From the NCBI RefSeq assembly GCF_001522545.3, contig NC_031799.1, positions 46,815,929 to 46,879,928 of the forward strand: a stretch of DNA of 64,000 nucleotides, given 5' to 3'. Below, piece by piece: positions 26,301 through 38,300 of this stretch. Within the stretch, counting starts at the first letter, position 1, and each line of letters opens with the position of its first letter. The notes under the pieces were generated by a model. It had not been told where the DNA came from and made no database searches. It was given only the letters and a program-made list of their open reading frames with translations. The translations under genes and the position numbers were made by a program. The DNA comes from Parus major (taxonomy: Eukaryota; Chordata; Aves; Passeriformes; Paridae).

Positions 26301-29300
26301 AAGAGCAAAGAAGATCTAATTGTTTTCCAGCCAATCAAACATTCAGACATTAAAACCACATGACACGTATCTTAAGGAAACCAGAACTGGGAGTAAGCTA
26401 CACTCCCTGACAGGGGTGAGGAATGCTGGCACAGAACTCCAGGACACAGTAGACAAGGCAGTGGTAACTTCCAGGGGCTCAGTAGTGCCTTTATTCCACT
26501 GTGGAATGAGAGAGATCTGTGGACGTGGCAGTCAGTCAGCACTGAACCTGTGTGTGTACATATTTGTATTAACATATGCATGTGTATCTATATAAAGTTA
26601 CCTTTAATTGAATTCTGACACAAATCACTAATTTCACCCCTTTTCTGGGAGCTGAGGAATATAAAAGCAGCATTTTTTAAAATTTAAGATTTTTTCGTAA
26701 ACCTTTTAAGAAACTATACCTAGTGACTACACCAAAGGCCAGGTATTTTAACAGTGCCCAGCTTACCCCACATGTATTTTAGGATCCGTCTATCAGTCAA
26801 CTGCAGAGCTACAGTTCTGGTCACTGGGCTGCAGTACAGGCTGATCACTTCTCCATCAACAGGCACTGACAACCTGATGCAAGTCAGGGAAAATACAGAA
26901 CGTCAGTCACAGCAGATACACTTAAGAGCAGATACCTTGTTTCTGCCTTTCTTGTAGCCAGATGAAAAGATGCACATCTCCAGCATGGACATACTTTGCT
27001 CACTTAAGGGTCTTCTGCAGTCTTCTCACACCTACGTCAGGTGACAGTGGCACCGCACAGCACCAGCAACTCCAGCCAACAGGCATCTGCCTAACTGTGC
27101 TGGTCACTCTCTGCACTGCAGCACTCAGCAAACACACCCCTCTTTTTCTCTTCTGTCTTTGCTGGGTGAGCGCTGCAAAAAGCAGCTCTCTCAATCTCTT
27201 TGGGAACCACATTTCTGTACCCCAGTTTGCTTTATTTTGTGTTTGGTTTTAGCTCAACTGGCCCTACAAAGTCCAGCAGGGGAAGAGGACAAGGAGGAGG
27301 ACAGAAGTTTCTATGGCTACTGATCCCCTTCTGGACCTTGATAATGGTGGGCAAAGGGTAGGATGGAGGTATTCAGTGTTATGTGCCGTGCCTTCTCCCA
27401 CAAGTGCCTTCAGTTCCAAGGAACAGAGCTATCTTGTACTGATACAGGCATGTTTAGCATGCACCCTTGCTAGGCTGGGTGTAGGCACTAGGACTACAGG
27501 CAAATGCTGAGCAGTAGGCAGCTCCATGACCTGTTTCATTCTCCTGCCCAGAAGAGAGCCAAATTCCACAACCCATGGCCTCCAGGCTGCAGGTCTAATA
27601 AGAGACTTAATTCCTTCTTGGCACTGTCCAGAACTGTTCTCAGACTTCAGCCACAACTGACAGATCTCTAGTACCGTAAGTTCAGGCATTCTTCTTCAGC
27701 TCCAGCCACGTGAGGCACTGCAGTCAGATGGTGAAGGACAGACTGAGCAGCATGCTGACCTTGACCAACAACCAGGAAGCTGTCATCTGGCAGCCAGGTG
27801 AGAAATCGGAGCCCCAGAGGATTCATCACTTCATTGCTGCTGCTGCTCACATCAACTCTGTCACAAAATAAGAGAGGTTGGGACACAAATAGAACATGAT
27901 TTCAGTAGGGCACCTCACTAGAGAGGCAGAGGACTTCCTGAGCACAGCCTGGCTGTTCAAATACACACCACGGCTGGGAGGGCTCCAGTGCAGAAACACA
28001 AATAGCCAAAGCATGAATCCTGCTACAGGCTGAGCTGGAGATAAAGGATGAGACCTAGAAGCTCCATCTGTTTTCCCTAGGTAGTGCTGCTTCCATGCCA
28101 ACTACCTCTAGGAACAAACAGAGAGCATGGTGGGAATTTTAATGTCATCACTGTCTCTGCCATGCAAGCTCTGTTGCTCCGTGTTTTGTGATCATAGGCC
28201 TGAGCAACACACCATCATTCCTTTGTGCACCAGGCACAGGAAGGCACAGAAAGGGATATTTCAGTGCTGTCAATAACAGTCACTGGTTCTGCTAGATTCA
28301 GACCTCAGTAAAAGGGCAGTTCTCCGCACTAGTTGAAGACACAGTGTCAACAAATTGAAACCATTTTATCTGACAGCCTCTTAAAAACCTTGAGAAAAGT
28401 GGTCAGAGCTGTGACCTCTAAAACATCCAGTCAGCTACAACTCTCTTCTCCCTACTATAGCTGTAGTAGTTCTATATTACCTGTAGGTTTTATCCAAGTA
28501 TGGTGTTTCCACAGCTGCTTTAAAGCCATTTCCTCCCACAGCTCCAAACTTGACAGAAGCGTCATTCACTGTACTCTGCCCTAGCAAACACAAAGCAGAA
28601 CAAAGCAGAATTTAGAGATCCTCTCAAGAGAGTCCCTTCCATCTTCAAACTTATCAAAAAGTAGATGCTACATGAAAGTATTAAAAAGTCAGGAAGTGCC
28701 ATTCCTACTAGTACTGCCAAAACGTAATTGTCATTAACACCCACTTTGAGGAAGAGAGTCACGTTCCAACATCGCAGTACAAAACAGCTGTTTCCTCACA
28801 ACAGAATACATAGAACTGCTTTGGGAAGTGCTGGGTGCCCCAGACAGATTCTCAGACACTTCCCAGTAACAGTCACCATCATGCCATGAGAGCAGCTTAC
28901 GCAAGACACCATGTGCTGCAATCAAGCTGAAGCTAGGCAAGGCAATATTACCACAAGAATTACTTGACAATAGTCAAGTCCCAAGCACTGTCTTCTCACA
29001 AAGTCAAGGAACTTGCAAAATGCTTCTATGTTGCTCAAACTACTGGAATTGAGAACAGAACTTGAACTCACACTTAAATGAAGTATGTCTTGTGTAAAGA
29101 TTTAAGTGACCACCACCTTAGTAGTCTCCAAGGTACTTTTCTCAGGAACACAAGTTTCTTTAAATGAGGTTGCAACATGCTCTCACCATATCTGTATACA
29201 GAGATCCTGTTATCAGCATCCAGGACAGCCATGTCCCCACTATGTTTGGGATCTGTGTGAAATGCAATCTGATTAACTGCCTGTTGGAGGTGGAGCTCAT

Positions 29301-32300
29301 AGGTACACATGGGTGGAGGTACCACAGCATGCTGGAAGGCTGTGACAAGCACTTTATCTGAGGAAGAAAAGAGAAGAAAATCCAAGATGCCTAAATAAAG
29401 CTCTTTCTGGATTCTTTATTAGAAACAGAAATAATGTTACAGGAAAATGGTTGCTGTACTCTTATTGGTTATTTTCAACAAGCTACCCCTGAAGCTTCTA
29501 TCAATTACATGGACCCCTCCCTAAAAGCTTTGTAGAAACAATTAAAAGAAGAACTGAATACAAAAGTCTCCCCATCTTTTCTGACCCTAGAGCTGAAAAG
29601 CTGTCCCACTGCTTACCTCCATCTATAACAGCCACATTTCCCATATGTTGACTATTCTCCCCGAGCCCATGGTCTGTAGTCCAATTCCAGTCGTAGAAGA
29701 GGTAATGCCAGTCCTGGCAGAGTATATGTAGTCTGTACAAGTTCTCTCGGTCCCACAGCAGTGAAACCAACTGATTTTCCTTCAAGTTACGAAAGTGTAG
29801 ACTTTGCTTCAGGTACCAATGATAGTTCCCTGTGGTCCACAGCTGAACTATAGAAAAACATAGTTACTACAGACTAGTATTTCAGATCTAGCTGAAACCC
29901 CTGCTTCCAACCACCACTGGCCTTCTTAGGGGTGGGTTAAGTGCAATTAAAATAATACTTCTAGTCTTCAGTCCATGAGTGTGTCATACAACACACAGCA
30001 TAAGAAAATAACACACTGTATAGAAGTCAATCCTAAAATTCACTGAGCTACCTCTGTGAGACGGTACCCTTGTTTAATGAAGGGCTCAGACCTTTAGTAT
30101 TTCATTTGTACCACTTCCAGCCTGGAAGATACTTTGAACTCAGGCTGAACTACCTGTTCTGCTTGTTTTGGCTGGTGTAGTTAATTTTCTTCACAGTGTC
30201 AAGTACAGGACTGTGTTTTGGATTTGTGCTGAACACAGGGTGGATAAGTGATGTTTTAGTTATTGCTAAGCTGGGCTTGCAGAGAACTAACATCTTTCAC
30301 ATCTTTTTAACGCCAAGCTGGCAAGGAAGTTGGGGATGCATAGGTGAGGAGGGGACAGAACCAGGACAGATGACACCAGCTGACTAAAGGGGTATTTCAG
30401 ACCATGTGACATCTGAACACGGTCACGAACACATATGACTTGTTCATACATAAAGTGAGAGGAACAAGGAGGAAGAGGGGGATATTTGGAGTGTTGGCAT
30501 TTTTTTCCCAAGTAACCATTACACATGATGGGGCCTGGCTGTCCTGGAGATGGTTGAACACCTGCCTGCCCATAGGATGTGGTGAATTAATTCCTTGCTT
30601 TGCTTTTTATGGCACATGTGGCTTTTGCTTTTTCATAGTAAACTCTTATTATCTCAACCAATGAGTTTTTCAGCTTTTACCCTCCTGATTCTCTCTCCAA
30701 GTCTTGCTGGTGCAGAAGTGGGCAAGTAACTCTGTGGGGCTTGGCTGCTGTCTGTGGTTAAACCATGACACCAGCACAGCAGTCTCAAAGCCACTGGTAA
30801 GCCTCCACAGCATCTCCTGTGCTCCAAGTAAGTACCCACTGCTAATGACATTTACAAGCAAACATTAAGAGGCAGAGCCTTATGGAGTGCTCTCACCATA
30901 AGTGTTTGGGTTGGAGTTTTCCACCTTCAGGTCTTCCAGCCATATAGCCAGGACTGTAGAATCTGCATTCCAAAGCATTTCATTAACCTGCAGAAACAAA
31001 CATGGCTCTGACTAATATTCTTGCTCCCAGAAAGTTTACAAGACCAGGAGGTGCTCCAACAACAAACAGTGTGCTGGTTAATAAACAAACAGAGCCCTCA
31101 TGTATCGCAAAGGTCCTGACAAGGCATCCTGAGGAGACCACAGATGAAGAGGCCACAAAAATGACAGCAGTCTTCTCTTTGCTTTCCTGAGGAAAGCATC
31201 TGCCAACAGACCTCTCAGCATCCAAGCACAGAAGCTGAAATAATGGCCTAGCATAGCTTCTCCCTTATTTGGGATAATGTGGGTATATAACTTCACTCTT
31301 GCAATGGCTGACATACTGAAAAGTACTTTTGAATCATTTGCCTAGTATAAAGTATATAGAGCCCATAAGTACCCCATGGCTACAATCATCCTTTACTACA
31401 TGTCTTTGTACTATGGGCTTCCAGAGTGCATTGCATCTTATCCACAGGCTTCCTCATTGTTCTCTTTTCAGGTCACTTTTTCCATTAGGATAAACACAAA
31501 GTATTAGGCTAAAAACCTCTTTCTAGAACTGGAAGAGATCTAGTCCTGTTCTCCATTACACTCTCATCAAAGAAGCCCAGACAAAAAACTTACTTTGACC
31601 TGCCCTTTTTGGAAAGGGAGGGTGAACTCTCCATGAAGAAGTCCATTCTTTTCCAGAAAAACTACGTCATGTCTGTTGGGTTTTTCTTGTGTAGATGCTA
31701 TCAGATTTCCTGAGGGCCTTAAAAAGAGTCAAATGAAAATTAATTCCTTAGACAATCACTAACTGTCATTTTAAACCCCAGTCATCTCACATTTTTTTCA
31801 GTGACACAAAGAAAGATAGCAGAGGATGTGTTTTCCTCAGCACTGCTCAGACAGTCATAGGTCCATCACAGATCAGAGCTTATGATATCCACAGGTGACC
31901 AGATAAATGTCAGCGCTAGGAAAGGAACCTGTTGTGGACCTGATTTTCTGAGTCTGAAAGAGTTTTCAGCCTGTCAGTGGTTGATCTGTTTCCAAAGGAA
32001 AGTCTCTTGGGAACATTTCTCTCTCAAGGACCATTTCTGTAAATAACTTGGTTTTCTCAAAATAATTCTGTACAGCTGTTCTGAGTGTGTTTTCTCTTAT
32101 TCCACCAATGGGACTAGAGAGATGTTGTTCCCTTTACCAGTCATGTTAAACCTGTATTGGAACACCTTATAAAAGGGGCAGGAAAGTTTTAAACAACCTT
32201 CTGATGATGCTCTTTCTGCTGTGGAACTGAATCCATGCTCTTTATTTTGTGTCCAACAGCAACAACCTGTAGTATTTCTTTTTATACAGCTGAGCCCAAA

Positions 32301-35300
32301 TCCACTTGACACTGACTATATGCAAAGAATCTACCCCTTCTTCCCACTTGTGATGCAAGTATTAGGATTTTCGGGGTTTAGAGGGCTACTCTTCCTCATG
32401 CTGAATCAGAGGGCAAATTTCTTCAAGTTCTGGGAAAAGTACAAAAAAGGCTGAAGAAATTAAAATGATGCTGATCAAAGACTGTGACCAGGGAATACAA
32501 GCAACACTGCTGTCAGCATCAGACTGTGGTACTACTCACTTCCATGACAGTGCTTGTTCTAATCCCGAGATAGGCTCACTTGTGGACTGCAGCACAAGCT
32601 CTCTGCTCCATACCCGGACCTTCCGAGCACCTAAGGGTGAGAAATCAATGAGACAAAGGTCTAAGAAAGCACTAGGAAGAAACTTACCTAATTTTATGAG
32701 GGTAGAAGAGCAAATTTTAATGCAGATGTGTAAAAAGAAGATTTCTCTTGTACACCTTAAGGGCTAAGAACTTACTCTGTGTCAGGCTGTTCTCCTATAG
32801 TAACCAAGTGACTAAAGGAACTGTGTTAGGAATTTCAGTCTGATGTAGTTCAGTCATAATCATTTACCCCTCCAGCTATCACCACAGAATTGTTAAAATC
32901 TTGCTATAAATTTACAGTCCTCCCTAATCTGAAGTACTGAAGGTAAAACCCCAAACATGTGGAAGAGCAGTGTGGTTTATGTGGCCCAATATGTTGACCC
33001 AACACATTTAAACTGCTCAAAAAGTAGTATTTATCATGGAAAACATCAGTTACAGTCTTAGAAGTAATGCATACGCTCATCACCTCTCTGACTTCAGGGC
33101 AAAACCAAAGCAAAAGTATCACCAGTATTTAAAAAAAGTGTGCAAGGCTAAACTCTAGTATGAATGACAGTGGGTATATGAACCAAACAGATTAATCCAT
33201 TTAGCATTGAGAGTCTAGCAGGTATTGTTTAAAGCTTGAGCAGGTGAAAGAAACAGTTCAGATAGTAACTATGAAGTAGTACTCTCTCCTGGTGCCTCAC
33301 TGAACTGGACACCAAACCACAAAGAAACTATTCCAAATATCATGTCTATAAAATGGCTCTGAGAACGTCAGAGCAGAGAAAAGGGCAATTAAATAGCTCA
33401 GCTCACCCTTGCTTTAACTGGCCAACAGATCACAAATAGCTCTTGTCTCACCTAGATTCTGCTTAAGAAGCCCTTTACACGTGCTGGTTTTTCAAAGAAG
33501 TTTGGTGCCATACCTGTCTCTGGACAGACAGCACTCACTGCAACAAACTGCCCGTCTCCTCTCCATGTCACCCGAGGCCTGCCATCATCCCAGGCTGATG
33601 TCGGCAACACCTCCTGAAGTCACAGAAAAGAAAGTTGCATCAAAGCTTGGGAAGGCAACCCAGCGTCTTCGTCTAAACAGACTGCTCTTTCAAGAGCCTC
33701 AGGATGAAAGCCATCCATTAAAAAGTGTCAAGACTAGTAAGGTAAAAACTCATTATTCAAAATATTGTTTTAGGAAACTAAATTAGAATTAAAACTAGAA
33801 TTTAAACTATTTAATTCTAGTTTTGTAATGCTCTGTTGGATTCTGGAATACAGAGTGTGTGCCCTTGTTTCTGATATTTAATTATAAGATCTAGAAAAAC
33901 ACTGAATTCCATATAATATGAAATTCATGAGCATGTTTTCATGGTGATACATGAAAACAAATGTTAAAGTTAGATGAAAAAAGCTAAAAATGTAAGTGTG
34001 TAGATTAGAAAGCTTTTTAAATCACTGGGTGAAAAGGTTAGTTTAGAGAACAGGAGACAAGATGGAGGATTTAGGGTGTTGTCTCGTGTCCCTTCTTCTT
34101 TCCACTTCATGTTCATCTCCTAGAGGTTTTTGGGTGGTAGTGAGTGATTGGATAGAAAATGCCGCAGTGCATCACAGAGGTGATGGGTCATTGGGTCATT
34201 AAGAAAAATAATATACATGTCTATTGTTAATTGGGTAAAAACAGGTATAAAGATAAAAGAACTGCGTAATTCGGGGCCATTTTGTGCATCAGACATGAAG
34301 TGTGCCACAAGGCCTTGTTTGTACCATCAGAAAAAAGAAATGTGCCAAATTGCAAAGATTAACCTTGTAACCAGCTTGAAGAGATCTGTCAAGTTAATAA
34401 ACACGAGAAACAAGATTCTAACGAGCTCGGGAGTTTTCTTTGAACAACAAGGATTGAAATAAGTGGGACTCCCCACGAGGGAGGATCCCCGAGGAATTCA
34501 GCCCAAAGGAGGCTGAGAGACTAGGGAAAAGATATATCCACAGAGAGTTCAGCCCAAAGGAGGCAAGGAGAGAGAAATTACATGCTCCTCCTTCAAGTGC
34601 ATATGACTGTCTCTTCACATGATCACACGCTATCCTTCCCATGCACCAGATTCTCTATTTATAGACAGCAGTGCGTAATCTGGACACACAGTGAATTGAG
34701 ATTTGATGATGATTGATGTTGGGATGGCTGCACATCTTATCTTGAGCTCTGTCTGAGAAGCAGTAAGTACTCCCTGATGCCTTCTTGAATTCAAGGGAAG
34801 ATAAAAATGCATGATTTCAGACAACACAGAAAGAGACAGAAGCAGCCTATGAAGAGAACTACCAGAAAGGTGGTTGCAAATCGATTCCACAGGAATAACA
34901 GAAACTCTCTTTATGCATGGTTTCCCTGACAGAGCATCAGCTTGACACAAAAAAAAGCAGTATAATACCGTCTGTTTGCGATGTGCTGCCTGTTTTCCTT
35001 CTGATCCATGGAACTGTGTCTCCTTTTTACCCCAGCCAAGAGCAACAAACTTTCCTGAAGAAGAAATAATCCTTGTAGCAGAAGATTTACAGATAATTCC
35101 TTAACTACAGTATTCCTTAACTACTCTGCACTATGTAACACAGCCTCAAGCAACCCACACCTTCTCCCCAAATTTTATTCTAAAAACCTGCTGGGAAGTT
35201 ATGTAGTCTATAAAGCACTCTCGTACATGGAACTTACTTGAATTAATGCTGACGAGTAACAATACTGACTTTACCCTTCAGCTGTCCAGTAGCATTACAA

Positions 35301-38300
35301 TCTAAATAAAATTTCTTCTGGAGTCAGAAGTCCTCAGATCCATTTCCTGACTTTCCACATGCTTAAAACATACCAATTACATCAGCTAGGACAACTTCAT
35401 TTCTGTGTACCTCTCACCTTCTCCAAACTCATCTTGGTGGATTTGCTTCTCTGTAATTGGCTCAAAATCCCTTGTCATCATGATGAGTGTCTGCTGACCT
35501 GCAGGGCAGATATTAAATACAGTATTGGTAACAGTATCTGCAGCAAATAAAAACTCAAGTATTCTCCTGTGTGCTCCTGTTGTTCTACCATGGACCTGAA
35601 TATAGAAAACATGGTACTAGAGAGAACACATCCTTTAAAGCATGAAATCTCAAACAGAACACTTGGAAATTTTTCTCCTCAAAAATATGCTTCCTGGCCT
35701 AAGCTTAATAAGTTTTTTTTCACCTTCCAAACAAGTACCCAGTTCCTTTTCTCTTGAGATATGAAGGACAAGAAGGAAACTGGGAACAGTCACCATGGAT
35801 TTATGAAAAGGAAATCATACCATCCTGATAACCTCTTACAATGAAATGACCAGCTTGTGAATATGGGGAGAATGGTGATTTATCTTGACTCTAATAAAGC
35901 TTCTGATGCTGTGTGCCACAACATCACCACAGACAAACCCACAAAGTATGGGTTAGATAAAAGGGCAGTGAAAACCAGCTGAACTACCAAGCTCAAAAGC
36001 TTGCTAGCACTGTCATTAAATGCAGCCTGAAGTCAGTCACTGGCATGCCCCTGGGTACTAGGGGCAATGATTAACATTTTCTTTAACAACATGAAGCATG
36101 GGACCCTCAGCAAATTTGTAGTTGACACAGAACTGGGAGAAGCAGCAAGAACAGGAGAAGGTAGTGCAGTTGTCCACAGGGACTCTCATGTAGGCAAGAT
36201 GGGCTTCATCAAAGAACCTCATAAACTTATGAACTTCATAAAGCTCAACAAGAAAAAATGTCATGTCCTCCATATGGAAAAAAATAATCTCAGGCACTAA
36301 ATCAGACTGGGAACCAAGGGGCTGGAGAGCAGCTTAGCAAAGAAACATAAACTGTGTTTCCTGTGGCAAGAAGTTGAACTAGCTAGCAGTATGCCCTGCT
36401 GCACAGGTGGACAACAGCACCCTGGCTGCATTAGGAGCACTGCCAGCAGTTTGTGGGAGGTGATCTTGTTCCTCTGCTCAGTGCTGGTGAGACACACTGA
36501 ATGGTGACTCCATTTCTGGGCTTCCTAGTGCAAGACAGACAAGGACATACTGGAATGAGTCATGCAAAGAGTCAAAATGATGATTAAAGGCTTGAAAAAT
36601 CTGTCATGTGAATGGAGGCTGAGACAAGCCAGACTACTCAGGCATCAGGGGAATGTCATAAGTGTGTGTAAATATATTATGTGGAAGATGGGGTACAGTA
36701 AAGAAAACACAGCCACATTGTTTGTAGTGCTGAGGGACAGCACAGGAGACAATGGGCACAAACTAAAATACAGAAAATTCCCTTAAAACCTAAGAAAAGT
36801 GTTTGTTTTGTTTTGTTTTTATTTTTTTACTCTGAGGGCAGTTACAAATAGAAACAGGATGCCCACAGGAGTTGTGTGGTCTCAAACCTAACTGGATACA
36901 ATCCCCCAACAACTTGCTCTGGGTAATACACATTGAGCATGGTGGTTGGAAGAGGTGATCTCCAGAGTTCCCTTTCAGTCTCAAGAACTCTATGATTCTC
37001 TTTTGCCTGAGGCTAATTTTATTTTCTAGGTGAGTCACACCTGTAGTTAATTAGGGCTTGTGACACATACTTTTCCTACCAAAGGCCGAGAAACAGTTTT
37101 TGTTACTAAGAAGTCAAGTGGTGATATAAAGAATTCTTTATGTTTTTGAGGCAAGATCAAATGTACAACCTGGGAAGATTTTAGGGACTAAAAATTCTTC
37201 CACAAAGCAGCTTTTTGGGGCTAACCAATTTTTTCTTGGATCTCTGAACCACCTTATGAATCATGAAATGAAAACTAATGTATAGGATCTCGTAGAGTTT
37301 CTTCCACTTTTAAGTCCTAGTCCAAATTTGGTAATTTTTTCTTTCTCTCTCTTGATCTAAGTTATGTTTTGTGCTTTGGCCTTGGAGTTTCCCTCTTACA
37401 GGCAGAAATCTTATGGCTGTTGTTGATACCTGTTGCAAGCAAAACAAGCTCTTGGTCAGGACTCCAGCTCATGATACTCAGACCGCTGTCCACACTTCCA
37501 ACACATTCCACCTGCAAGACCAAAATAAGATCACAGAAACATGAGTGCAGCACTATCCCAGCACAAATGCAAGCAGCCACCAAGGCAAAAGAAAATTGCC
37601 TTCTACTTGGAAAAGTCAAAAGTCTAACTTTACACTTTGTGTTCAACTAAACAAAAGAAACATTTCTAACTAAAAATGGTTCCAGGACGTTTATGAATGA
37701 GAACTCAGGTAATGTGGAGTCTAGGACATTCCCTGCATACATAGTTTTACAAAGAGCTTTATTCTGCAACTCTCAGTCTTATGTCAGCATATGTTCTGTC
37801 AATACTAATATGGCCTGACAGGGCCTGTGATTACCTTGGTAAATACTCTTTAGTAACAGAACACAGAAATAATGATTCTTACCTAGAGAATTCCAAAAGG
37901 TAAACTCTGACCAGCTTGTGTATACTGACCTTGACAACTGTGTGTAACTGCATGTCAATGTCAAAGTTTGTGGAAAATTGGGCTAGATTTACTGGGCCAT
38001 CATAAGCAAGGAATAGCAGTAGGCAGAGCTTTTGTTATGCATGGGTAACCTGATTTGCAAAAGGCATGGAACAGAACAACAAATACATGACTCGTTGTGA
38101 TAAACAGCAAGATGATGCCATTCAAGGAATTAGGCTTTTCAGGTAAGAAAAGTGAGACTGGGCACTGGTCAACAGAGTAACTATCACTCACATAGAGAGG
38201 GTTTCAGAATAAGCAGAGGAATTTTCCAGACCTCTTTCTTGGTGCTCAGACTGCGCCAAGAGAAGACTAGAAAGTAACGCAAAAAACTGGAACAGTAAGC

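Noticed and set aside
36067..36300. Plus-strand frame of 77 codons resembling reverse transcriptase
   Set aside because: It is part of the decayed CR1 copy at 35765-37005, not a gene.
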